A stretch of DNA of 64,000 nt. Origin: Wyeomyia smithii (lineage: Eukaryota; Arthropoda; Insecta; Diptera; Culicidae). The DNA is taken from NCBI RefSeq assembly GCF_029784165.1, contig NC_073696.1:174768912-174832911 (forward strand). Reading direction: 5' to 3'. This document shows, one piece after another, positions 10,250 to 21,350 of this stretch (the stretch's first letter is position 1; each line of letters begins with the position of its first letter). The notes beneath the pieces are model-generated. The model was not told where the DNA came from. It saw only the letters and a program-made list of their open reading frames with translations, and ran no database searches. The translations under genes and the position numbers were made by a program.

Positions 10250-11657
10250 TTTTCCACGTTTGAATATTCGGATGTTACTGATGTTAGGTTTTTTTGGGGA
10301 CCAAACATTGACTCTGACCATTAACTCGTCGTTTGTCAGATTCGCGCATGGTTGTCGAACGTGCTGAAATCTCGCATAGAGAGGGCGACGCGTTTCAACA
10401 TTCAGCGGTTGAAAGCAAATCGCATGGCAGCAGAATACGCCAGAGAGCTGGATCAATGGATTGTAGCAGGAGGAAGTAGTGGAAGACATAAATGGGCTAT
10501 GGAGAGCGACAGATGAGAAGAACCGTGCCAGGAGCCGCATGTTCACTGCGGCTACGCGTCAGGACAGAGAGAGGTGCAGAAGGGCAAGAGCTGCCGAAAA
10601 CAGCACCCACCGTCGGAAGAAGCGCGAGTACGAGGAGCTGGTGCTTGTCAGCGCAGAGGACAGCTATACTCAAACCGACGTGCGGAGCTTCTCTAGAACA
10701 GTCAACAGAGTCAGAAGCAGGAATTCCCCTGTGCCGGTCATGTGTAATGACAAGGACGGCAACCTGCTTGCTGATAAACCGACGGTTGCAGCCATGTGGC
10801 AGGAGCATTTTCAAGCGCTATTGAACGGTGAGGAGCCGGATGAGCAGAGCAGGAACAGGATGACGATTATGAGTGACAGACGAGCTGGGGAGCCACCAAC
10901 ACAGGAGAAGGTGAAAAAGGCGGTTAGTGAGCTGAAAAACGGCAAGGCCGCTGGGAAGGATGGTATCTCGGCCGAACTTCTAAAAGCGGGAAGCGAGCGG
11001 CTGTACTATGCGATCCACAAGATAATACTAAGGATCTGGGCGGATGAATAAATGCTGAAAGACTGGTTAGAAGGCCTCATATGCTCCATCTATAAGAAGG
11101 GTCATCGACTGGATTGTTGCTAACTATATAAAGTGCTCTCCAGTATCCTGTTCTTTAGATTGAGATCGTCAACAGAATCCTTTGTTGGCGAATACCAGGC
11201 TGGTTTTCGAGAGGGGCGTTCCACAACGGATCAAATCTTCACCCTGCGACAGATCCTCGATAAGTTGCTCATAAGCAGATCATGCTGGACCACGGTTTCC
11301 CGACGACACTGATTAAGCTGAGTCGTATGACGCTGGAGGAATCGAAATCATGCTTGCGAATAACTGGCAAGACATCAGCCGCCTTCGTAACGTTGGATGG
11401 ACTGGAGCAGGGGGATGCGCCCGTTAACTTACTATTCAACATCGCCCTTGAAGGTGCAGTACGAAGAGCAAACGTGTAAAGAAACGGTACGATCATCACG
11501 AAATCTCACATGCTTCTTGGTTTTGCGGACGACATCGATATCATCGGTATCGACCGTAAGGCCGTGGAGGAGGCCTTCGTACCTTTTAAGAGGGAAGCAG
11601 CAAGATTGGGACTTGTCATAAACTCTGCCAAAACGAGGTACATGGTAGCTAGGGTGC
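10250..11657 (+). pseudogene. RTE-like non-LTR retrotransposon, 5' part (EN end and RT), decayed
   Basis: A plus-strand run with frame changes encodes the end of an AP-endonuclease (DVRFFWGPNIDSDH) and a linker (RMAAEYARELDQW). RT pieces follow: MWQEHFQALLNGEEPDEQ, KKAVSELKNGKAAGKDGISA, EYQAGFREGRSTTDQIF-like, IKLSRMTLEESKS, and LLGFADDIDIIG followed by LGLVINSAKTRYMVA. The longest open part is 10479-11051. The segment carrying the first catalytic Asp box (normally between the FREGRS and LSRMTL parts) is deleted near 11270. Homology stops exactly at the MVA codons (about 11657) and resumes at 20741, so about 9 kb was inserted later. The family resembles RTE/BovB-type elements by motif order. 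Confidence 0.8.
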
Positions 11658-12059
11658 CAATCATCGTATGGAAAAAAAGTGACCAGAAAATTTAAAAAAA
11701 AAACCTATACAAAGTGTTCACCTGCTCGAAAAAACACCCTGTGCAAAACTTCAGCTCAATCGGACTTAAAATGGGGTGGCGCAAAGCGATTGAAGTTTGG
11801 CTTTTTTGAAAACCGAAAAATCACCCAAGGGGGGGCGGGAGACGTGAAATTTCGGTTTTGGAAATTTTTTTGACGTGGTACTACGTCTTTGTCTACTATA
11901 CTGGGATGCATTCTGAAAAATTGGAAATGAAACTGGCAAATGTTGCGTAAGATTTCAAACGTTAATAACAGCATAACCACATGATGGATAACAATAACCA
12001 ATATGTTGTTGGATAGATAAAATGTATAACAATTTTGTAATATGCTAGTTATCACTCTA
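11658..12059. repeat. Repeat fragment starting the 9-kb insert in the RTE-like element
   Basis: Begins AGGGTGCCAATCATCG right where RTE homology ends. The segment 11730-11870 (CTTCAGCTCAATCGGAC, then a block ending GTGAAATTTCGGTTTT) shares wording with 47035-47100, so this is a dispersed family. The rest (to 12059) is AT-rich. Confidence 0.5.
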
Positions 12060-12720
12060 ATTTCATTGCTAAGCGGTAAAATTGATAAAAAGTTTCAAAA
12101 AAAATTTACGCGAAAATGAAACAATTACATGCGAGCATTCCTAGCACAGACGACGTGGATGGACACCATCCGTTCCCTGTGATATTCTCTGTTTCGATAT
12201 CAAAATAAAAATTGACAGAGTTTCCCTGTCCCAATCGGTCAATTTGTTTTTGCTTCCATGACCTTAGACTAATATGATGTCTCGAAGGTAAAAGTTTTCC
12301 AAAAAGTTTGAAACAATCCCCATTCTTGAACAATTTCTAAACCTGCTTTCAAAACCGAATAATAACTGATGTCTCGAGAGAAAACATGCCGGTAAAAGCA
12401 ACAGTACCAGTGGAGTAAAGAACCGCAGGTCTAGTGTCGTCTATGATTAGAGCGGTAATCTTCTGTTCGTACATTTCAGCGGAACACTTCTCTTCGTACT
12501 GCAGTGGTACTATTCGTATTGCCGTCGTACACTTTTGTTCGTACATTTCTATACGTGTGCAATCGAGGAAAAACTGCAATGATGCTGTTGATGGTGATTG
12601 AAAGATTATCTCATAAATATGATTACCATAAATTACCCAGCAAGAATTGTAAAATTTTTGCAACGGATATTTATTAATAATAATTTTATCTTCGATATTC
12701 ATTAAATGATCGTGACCGGA
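12060..12720 (-). other. Coding-like unclassified segment
   Basis: Two minus-strand open frames (12349-12702 and 12106-12333) with non-random composition. The first contains near-repeats of a YEQK/YEEK unit (MYEQKCTTA, QYEEKCSAE, MYEQKITA), produced by TTCGTAC-containing DNA repeats at about 12466-12550. The second contains NITGNGWCPSTSSVLGML. I do not recognise either protein. They could be remnants of one element or of a domesticated gene; no start context, splice site or terminal repeat decides it. Confidence 0.3.
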
Positions 12721-13510
12721 TAGTAACGAAAGAGTAAATTCTTAAATATATACATTTATAGAAGAGTAAGAGCCGGCAAATGCTTATGAATTTTTTGTTT
12801 ATTTACTGAGATTCATTCAGAATTTTTTTTACATTTCAAAATTGTTAGTTGATATATTATTATTCTAAGCTTTACCATAATAAACGTATATTAGCTGTCT
12901 TCGTAATACAGCGAATGCAGTTGTAGGCAAATGAAAAAAAATGTCAAGCAATAAACAAAAATGTAATTGTGGATTGCTACGATTTTTTGTTGGAACTTGT
13001 TGATAATTTTGTTTAAATTATCTTCTTATGTTCGCCATTTAATGAACCTTTGTAAGGGCTTCCATATCATTTTGAAAGTAAGATCCATATTATAGATTTG
13101 ATTTTATCAGAGTTAAATGAGACAAAACCATTCATTATGATAACGTGAGTATTATTGGATTTGGCTTAGATATAGAGTTAATTCTGACTTTGACGTATTA
13201 CGAGAAATTCTTGGTGATTCTTCAACAAGCACGATATGCTTGTGCCTTGTCTAATACATGTTGTTTGCACAGAAAAATACTACAGGCATAATATCGTCAG
13301 ATATAAACGATATTCTTTCGAGTGTTATTGAATATATTTTAGAAATTGATTTCCAGGGAAGGCTGAAAATAAAAATACGTACAGTCGCTGAGTAAACACA
13401 TTGATTCTGTTTGCAGACTCTGTATATTTTGTAACAAAAAATCCCCTAATTATAGTGTTTAGTCCCACGTCACCATTTCATACAACCCTAGGGCTGTATA
13501 CCTTGTAGTA
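12721..13510. other. Unassigned AT-rich stretch
   Basis: No open frame above background, no inverted repeat and no RNA gene recognised. Confidence 0.5.
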
Positions 13511-15889
13511 TTTTTGATGCCAAATGACTTAAAAACGCATGAATCGTCGAGAATTGGTATCATCTGATTTTTCTTTTTTGCAAAAATCTACTCTCTGGGA
13601 GTTAGTGTTTTTTTAATTGTGGAAGGTGGAGTTCAAAATGTTTAGAATTTATCTTTTGAAATTGATCACTAGTCTCTCGAAATAGCTTGTATAATGATAT
13701 ACACTATAACTAGCATCGAATACATTATGTTTCATTAGAGTGGTTCATTTATTCGACATAGGGTGGTTCATAATATTGTGTAAAAATGAGTATAAAATGA
13801 AAAAAATTACTTTACACTAAATACCAATAGAAAAATTCCTGAAAATATAATATTTGTTATATCATTATCGTTAGGGTAGCAATGTTGAATTGGAAAAATT
13901 ATAGCTAAAGTGGCAAGATATTACAAAACAAATTTACAAAATGTATCAAAAAACTACTCTGTGCAAAAAAATTATCTCAACCAAAATTAAGATTGTGTCT
14001 CGCGGTAAATAGTGAATGCTTTCATGTCATTTGCAAAATCACACACGGGAAAAGTACATGGATTTTGAATATTTGAAAAATGTTTTCGATTCCAAGTGTC
14101 TTAAAAGTACATGAAACGGTGGAAACTGATGGAATATGTTTTATTTTATTTGTTTGAAAATCTACTCTCTAAGACACTTGTACTTGTTCTTTCGAATGTT
14201 GTACCAGACAATTTATTCGTTTTATTTACCACAATAATGTCCTTTGCCAACACTTGATTGGACACACAGTGCTCTGGCCTATATAATCGGACAAAAGACT
14301 GTATCGATGTTATTCAGTGATAATGAGAGTATAGGGATCTCAATCAGATACGCAACACATTTGACTCGTTTTTTCTGGGTTTGCGTCGTTTTGACAGTTC
14401 GATCATACATTTTCTGTTAAGTTTACATCATCAGAACGTGAACGTGCCCATTGGGTGAAACTTTGCATAGACGTTTTTATAGGCCAAAAATGTCATTTTG
14501 TGGTCATTTATTGGTTAAATTTTTTGAAACACAACTCATTATTGAAAAGTTATTGACAAATCTAGAGAAGAATTTCAAAAGGTCCTATCTGCTTTGATCG
14601 ATTTTTTGATCGATCACTTTCATTCAATCACCACAACTCATTAAACACCTTTTATGACGCGATATTTATACAAGTTGATAGCGGAGGGATCACTCTTGCC
14701 TTCTGAACGAAAAGCACGCTTGGGAGAGTCACTAGAACTGAGCCATTACCAAAATGAAAAGAACCTCCGGAAAAAAAACGATGAAAGCAGATAGGACCTT
14801 TTGAAATGTTTATCTAGAAATGCTATTTTGCATAGGTATTGATGATTACAAAAAAATTTTAGAGCCAACACGGTTCGTTTGAGCGGTGTGACATCTTCGG
14901 CAAAGTTGTAGATAATAGTTTTGTTTTTCAAAAATAAATACACTCTCAGAATAAATTATTGAATAAAAAAAAATAAAAGAATGTTCTAAATTATTTACCC
15001 AAAACAGCCCAATTAAAAAACTGTTTTTTTTTTCATAAAAACAACGAAATTAACCTGAAAAACAAAACCGGCCATGGAGAGATCAGAAAAAACAAAGTTA
15101 TTATTATCAACTTTGCCAGAAACACTATGCCAATCAAATAAACCGTTAAACCGTTTTGACTGTAGAAATATTTTTAATTCCTCATAGAGTGCTCTATTGA
15201 GAATTAAAAATATGTCTAAAGTCGAAACGGCATAATGTCTTCGGCAAAGTTGTAGATAATATTTTGTCCTTCAAAAAAAAAAAAAAAAAATATGCCTTTT
15301 AATTAAAATAATTGAAAATATATTTTTTTTAAATATTTCTTTTTTCAAAAAATGATAACTTATTTTTCTTGATTTCTAAATGATCGGACTGGTTTCATTG
15401 TTTTGGTGTTTTGGTTTTATTAAAAAAAATGAAGTTTTTAAAAAATGAGCCCTTTTGAATAATTTATTTTTAATCTTTCATCTACCTCATTTTTTGAATA
15501 AATATTTTTTTATGTGTAATTTTTTTGAAAAGACAGAATTATTATCTACAACTTTGTCGAAGACGTCACACCAATCAAACGAACCAAAGTGCTTTTTTTA
15601 ATTTTATACTCATTTTTCACAATATTATGAACCACCCTATGCCGAAAAAATTACCACCCTAATGAAACATAATGTATTCGATGCTAGTTATAGTGTATAT
15701 CATTATACAAGCTATTTCGAGAGACTAGTGATCAATTTCAAAAGATAAATTCTAAACATTTTCAACTCCGTCTTCCACAATTGAAAAAAAACGACCAAGT
15801 CCCAGAGAGTAGATTTTTGCAAAAAAAATTTTCAGATGACACCAATTCTCGACGTTTCATGCGTTTTTAAGTCATTTGGCATCAAAAAA
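13511..15889. mobile_element. Foldback element with about 290-bp inverted arms
   Basis: The arm 13511-13799 is repeated in reverse at 15601-15889 with few differences. Shared blocks include TGCCAAATGACTTAAAAACG, the ACTAGTCTCTCGAAATAGC region and CATAATGTATTCGATGCTAG. The 1.8-kb centre is AT-rich and contains smaller inverted pieces of the TCTACAACTTTG family (14870-15595), plus a nested short inverted repeat at about 14560-14597 and 14787-14820. It has no coding capacity. Related sequence occurs at about 47155-47260. Confidence 0.8.
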
Positions 15890-16739
15890 AAAAAATTCGA
15901 AAACCGAAATTTCACTTATAAGTACAAAGTGTTGTACCGATTGGTGGACCCCTCGGCCAATGGGACTGCCTCCACTTTTTGCGAATTTAGCTAAACACCT
16001 TTATTATGTTGTGAATATCTCGGGACCCTGAAGAGCTACAGGTGATATTGACATATCATTTTGAAGGGTTTTAGATGTAGAATCGAATTACGTGATCAAT
16101 TTTTTTCTGCAGTGTTGCCAATATTGCATTAATTCCGATTCAAAACTGAATTTGCAATTTCCTCAAAATATCCCCCCTTAGATTTTGATTTTGACCACGC
16201 CAATGTGTTTAGCAGACTATTTTAGATAGGAATCACTTATCAGCAAAAAAACAAAATGTAGCGTTCCAGAGATACAGCATTTTCAAAATTGCAAGATTTT
16301 GGATTTTGTCTACGCACGAAAGCGCTTCTACATAAATTGCTGCAATCTTAATGGTATCCTAGCAGGCGTTTGTGTAATCGAAGAGATGTACCTTAGAGGA
16401 GCATCCGTTAATGATGTAACGCAAAAAATCCCGCTCTAGAATTATTTTCACGAAAGGTTACAGGAGAATTTTGGCTACACTTTTCGTATTTAAATTCAAA
16501 CTGTTTTTTGTTAAATGTAGACTTTAGTCCATGATTCGAATTTTGAAACCAACTTGTGACATTGTTAATAACGTAAAAGAAATGCTGATTTCAGATTCCA
16601 TTTCATAATTTTGCATATTTACATTCAAGACCACATGTTCAAACAAATCTGCGAACGCATCCAAAATATTTTATCATAACCGAATATCTTAATTTGCTCA
16701 TATCATAGCACGTCATAGAGCAAGTAAGCCTATCATAAC

Positions 16740-16945
16740 ATTCATCCGCCTATGTTCTTCTTCTCATTCTTCTTCTTACCCAGGATAAGAGCAGAGGTGG
16801 ATTTTTCTGTTCTGTTTATTTGACACAGGCTTCGCAGCCACTGATTCCTACTGATAATAACAGTCTTCTCCCAAGCCGGGACTCGAACATGCAACGACTA
16901 GCAGTTTTGTGACGAAATTTGACGAGGGGGAGGCTACGGGGTCAA
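16740..16945 (-). mobile_element. tRNA-related SINE-like fragment
   Basis: On the minus strand a Pol III B-box-like GTTCGAGTCCCGG (16877-16889) is followed by a body ending in CTGTGTCAAATAAAC. A GAA-rich tail comes next (the plus strand shows TTCTTCTTCTCATTCTTC at 16758-16775). I could not place an A box with confidence, so the 5' end may be lost. Confidence 0.5.
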
Positions 16946-17062
16946 GCCAAGCTACGTAGCAAATATGAAATTAAAAAATTTGGATTTATTCTAATTGTTT
17001 TTCTTTTCACGGCTTCGTTTGTTTATGGTCATTTTTATTTCTTTGTCTTGTCTTATTTACTT

Positions 17063-19608
17063 ACTAGCTGAATGTACCCGGCCTTGCTCGTGTAAAAATT
17101 TCTGCTCTTTATATAATTTTCTATATTTTCATATATTTCCATATATTTTTTCCAACCCATCATTTCAAATGATATTACTATTTTAGTTATAAACTTGCTT
17201 ATATACCACCTTTTTCGTTGATTAACAATCGATGCGGAGGCATTCCTGCTGGGTCGCGTGAGTTCAAAAACTCCGTTGGAAAATGCATTGCCTCATCAGC
17301 ATTTTCGATGGTATCGATTAACTTACAATAAACTCAAATTACACTGAATTTACATTATCAATAGTCCAAGCTCATCTTTCCCTTACTAACACGCAGAGAA
17401 TCCATCCCCAGGATACCTATAACTCGGTGACGGAATCGTGAAAGGAATCGCAAACACGATCCGGAGGATTCCCACTCACGATTCTTATTTCAAGAATCCT
17501 AGAGCCATATACCGGGCATTCCTGAGGATTCTTTTTCAGGAATCCTTTTCAAGGACGCTCAGGAATCAAATGTGAGGAATCCTAAAGAATCTATGCGAAT
17601 CGTATGTGTTCGTCCGGGTTGATAGTTAAAATTATTGCTTTAAAATTATTGCGAGAAGACATATCGTTCTACTTTTTTGTGCGAACAATACCAATATCTT
17701 CCTTATAGTTGAACATCAGTCTTCATGACTCAATTAACAATTTGAAGATAAGGGTCTCCACATTTTCCTCAAGTTTTGAATCACTTCCAATGCAGAAAAA
17801 CAACCCTCACTATACCAAACGTTAGGACACCAATTTTCGGTTTTGGGGAGTCAGCTCTGACCTATAATCCTAACATCAGGGAGTATTTGAATATTTTTTT
17901 TCTTGAATTTGAAAATGGCGTTGGACGCCCGTTGTCATTTTCTGAACATAGTTCTCTTTCTAGAAATATTGACATTATTTAACCATTTTACTCAGTTTTA
18001 CACAGCTTGACAGAAAGCAGAAATCGCGGAACTGATTTCAAAAAAGCGTTTCAATAGTACACCCAAGCCTTCTCCTGTATTCTGTATTCATTTTCTTTCA
18101 AGAAAATGTAATCCGCCATGTACGATTTAAAAATTTGCGTCGGACATAAATATTTGGATTCTGGACGTCATCTTGATATAAAAAAATACGAAATTCTGAA
18201 ACCGGAAGTCGCCATATTGAATTTAAAAAATATCGTTGGACTTTTATTTCTGGTTTCTAAAGGTCATCCTGGTTCCGGAAATTCCGATGTTTGGAGGTTT
18301 GTGAACGTTTTCTTCAGTTGTATACAGCTTCCCAGAAACCAAAAGTCGCCATCTTTGTTTTAGAAAAACATCGGACATCATATTCCGGTCCCTAGACATC
18401 AATTTCTAGGCATGACCGACCCTGAAAGTTATCGTACCTTTTCAAAAAGTTCCCATAGAGCACTAAAAGACCTGACTTTCTTTTAAATCAAGACCCCCTC
18501 CCTCTTTGATGGCTGCCCCTTTCTCTTTTTGACATCATGTTTCGGTCTCTGGAAATCAATTTCCGGTCTCCAGACATGACCAAAGGCCTAAAAACTATCG
18601 TATTCATTCAGAAAGTTCCCATAATGCATGAAAACGCTTGATTTTCTGACGAATTGAGACCACCTCCTCCTTTGGGGGTTGCTCCTTCATCTTTCCAATA
18701 TTTCTAAGATCACTTCTTCTGTACAAAGAACACGTATGCCAAGTTTGGTTAAAATCGGTACAGTCATTCGAGAGTTATGCTGGAATATACATACATACAT
18801 ACAAAACTTTTTTTAAATAAATAACTGGATTTTAGGAGCTCTTATATTATTTGATTGATGCTCTCAACTTTTCCAAACATAATTTTTATCCAAAACGCTA
18901 GATTGGACTCTTCGTTTTCAAATTAAGTAAAAAAACGGATCAAAGCAGGTTGGATGTTTTGAAACACTTCTCTAAAAACATTTGCATGAAAGCCGATTTT
19001 CGGCTGCAAACAGACGTCACTACGTTTCAAAAAAGGCCAATATTTGGAAATATATGATCGATTTTCATATGACGACGACATTCCGATTCCGAAAATACCC
19101 ATATTGCCAAGTATATAATTCAATTAACAATTTTCGCAGATTTCCAGAAACCGGAAGTCGGCAACCCGAGTTTCAAAGTATCGTCAGACACCGATAACCG
19201 GTTCTTAAGAGTCATTTTTGCTCCGAAAATACCAGAATTGGGGGGTTTGTGAGCGTTTTCCACAGTTTTAAATTGCTTCTCAGAAACCGGAAGTCGCCAT
19301 TTTGGAACAAAAATGGCATCGAACATCATGTTTCGGTCTCTGTATATCAACTTCCGGCCTCCAAATATGACCAAGAACCCGAAAATCATCAAATTTCAAT
19401 GGAAGGTTTCCATTATGTATGAAAATTTATTACTTTTGACCCCCTCCTTCTTTAAGGGTGACCCCTCCCCCTATTCAATATTTCTATGACCACTTCCTTT
19501 GTACAAAGAACACGTATGCCAAGTTTGGTTGAAATCGGTTCAGGCCTTCGAGAGTTATGCTGGAACATACATACATACATACATACAAAACTTCTCTTTT
19601 ATATAAAT
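17063..19608. repeat. Long interspersed repeat with diverged internal tandem units
   Basis: Starts near ACTAGCTGAATGTACCC and ends near TTTATATAAATAGATG. Two diverged direct units can be aligned (about 18100-18810 and 18960-19595). Both contain GAAACCGGAAGTCGCC-type blocks, TGTTTCGGTCTCTG, GTACAAAGAACACGTATGCC and a terminal CATACATACATA run. It has no coding potential; superfamily not identified. Confidence 0.6.
17398..17601. repeat. GAATC/GATTC-rich block
   Basis: Twelve GAATC or GATTC pentamers in 204 bp, in both orientations, spaced 8 to 35 bases apart (for example GGAGGATTCCCAC, CAAGAATCCTAG and TCAGGAATCC). Chance expectation for this pair of pentamers is below one at equal base frequencies. 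Confidence 0.8.
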
Positions 19609-20652
19609 AGATGATACAATGTATGTTTTTAATAATAAAATTTACAAAAAAAGACATTGGGGTAAGGTGAGGGTGGGGGGGTGCGGGGAGAGGAGTTTGT
19701 TATAATTATACGAAATTATCTATAGAGGTCTGACTTTGTGACGGAATGCTACGGTGGAAGAGGGGGAAAGGGGTTAAAAAAAAATTCAGAAAAAACTACG
19801 TCATTTATGCATGCTCCCTTAGTAGCTAGTAAACCTCATCACGTAAGCTGCTGTGATAACCAATACCATTTTCCAGCGACACAAATTTGTTTTAAATACA
19901 ATCCAATTAAACACGCCATCTTCAAGAATGAAATGACTGCACCCGTGATGAGACACATTGTTTACAATTTTGAAATCATAGCAAACCTTAAATCAGGAAA
20001 AAAACATGACCATTCGCCTGTTAGGAAACGGTTTTAAATTTAGAGAGGATAATTTCTACAATGTGATAAACAAATAAAATGGAGATTCATGTGGAAGTAC
20101 TCTCCTGTAACTTTTCGTGAAAATGATTCTAGAACGGGATTTTTTGCGTTACATCATTAAAGGATGCTCCTCTAAGGAACAACTATTCGATTTCACAAAC
20201 ACCTGCTAGGATACCATTAAGATTGCAGCAGTTTATGTAGAAGCGCTTTCGTGCGTAGACAAAATCCAAAATCTTGCAATTTTGAAAATGCTGTATCTCT
20301 GGAACGCTACAATTTGTTTTTTGCTGATAAGTGATTCCTATGTCAAATCGTCTGCGAAACATATTGGCGTGGTCAAAATCAAAATCGAAGGGGGGGTATT
20401 TTGAGGAAATTGTAAACTAAGTTTTGAATCAGAAAAAATGCACTGTTGGCAACACTGCAGAAAAAAATCGATCATGTAGTTCGATTCTACATCTAAAACC
20501 CTTCAAAATGATATGTCAATATCACATGTAGCTCTTCAGGGTCCCGAGATATTCACAACATAATAAAGGTGTTTAGCTAAATTCGCAAAAAGTGGAGGCA
20601 GTCCCATTGGCCGAGGGGTCCACCAATCGGTACAACACTTTGTACTTATAAG

Positions 20653-20740
20653 TTCCGGCTCGAAATACATCAACTCACAAATTTTGGTCGAAATCGGAGA
20701 TGGTCGATGCATTTCCTCGGACACTTGACATGGAATGACC
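20653..20740 (-). repeat. End of the 9-kb insert (GGGTCATTCC terminus)
   Basis: On the minus strand the insert begins GGGTCATTCCATGTCAAGTG immediately before RTE-like homology resumes. I recall this terminus as common among mosquito MITEs. AGCT occurs at both edges of the whole insert (about 11654-11657 and 20741-20744), which could be a 4-bp target duplication. Confidence 0.5.
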
Positions 20741-21225
20741 CAGCTGCGAGCATGATCTTCTACGGACTACTTAACCAGCTAAGGTCCCGTACTTTGCAAA
20801 CTCGCACAAAACTAGCGCTGATACTCCCGGTGGCCTTTTACGGACATTAAGCATGGACGCTGAAGGAAACTGATCGACGAGTGCTTAGAGTTTTTGAGCG
20901 TAAAGTTCTGCGATCGATACTTGGCGGTAAACTAGAAGATGTAATGTGGCGCAGACGCATGAATCACGAGTTGTACCAGGTTTACAATCATGCTGATATA
21001 GTGAAGGTAATACAGCGGGGCAGGCTTCAGTGGGCTGGACATGTAGCCAGAATGCCTGACGAGAGAGCCGCCAAAACTATTTTCAGTAGAGAACCAGAAG
21101 AGGCCGTCGATTCCGTGGTAGGCCTCGCACGCGGTGGAAGAAGATGCACGATCTGCTGGTGTACGAGGAGAATGGAGAACGGCTGCCCAAGACAGAAGAA
21201 GCTGGACATCTCTAATTCGTTTCTT
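20741..21225 (+). pseudogene. RTE-like retrotransposon, 3' part of ORF2
   Basis: Continuation of the element at 10250-11657. It reads LNQLRSRTLQTRTKLAL, then LPVAFYGH with a stop, AWTLKETDRRVLRVFERKVL, MWRRRMNHELYQVYN and GRLQWAGHVARMPDERAAK, the conserved C-terminal part downstream of the RT. The open run is 20881-21240. A stop (TAA) follows the GH codons near 20849, and about 50 residues between KTRYMVA and this part are missing, so there was a deletion as well as the insertion. Confidence 0.82.
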
Positions 21226-21229
21226 CCAA

Positions 21230-21350
21230 CTTTTTTTTAAGAACAAATTTTTTTTCTTAGGGTGTATATTTTTTCTGGAACGACTATCTACAATTTTGCT
21301 GAAGATACAATATAAATCAAAAAAACCATTTTGGCTCAAATAAAGAATAT
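21230..21350. repeat. Short repeat of the TCTACAACTTTG family
   Basis: TAGGGTGTATATTTTTT is followed by CTATCTACAATTTTGCTGAAG and an AACCATTTTGGCTC block. The same ordered blocks occur at 23750-23960, 24100-24190 and, in both orientations, within 14870-15595. Confidence 0.55.

Larger units (their letters stand above)
15914..20652. mobile_element. Large foldback element with about 555-bp inverted arms
   Basis: 15914-16468 is repeated in reverse at 20101-20652. Shared blocks include CTTATAAGTACAAAGTG at the outer ends, CCCTCGGCCAATGGGACTGC, CTGCAGTGTTGCCAA, GAAGCGCTTTCGTGCGTAGAC and ATGATGTAACGCAAAAAATC. The 3.6-kb interior holds a SINE-like piece, a GAATC-rich block and a long interspersed repeat, so later insertions inflated it. 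No transposase was seen, so it is non-autonomous or a pair of inverted copies. Confidence 0.75.
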
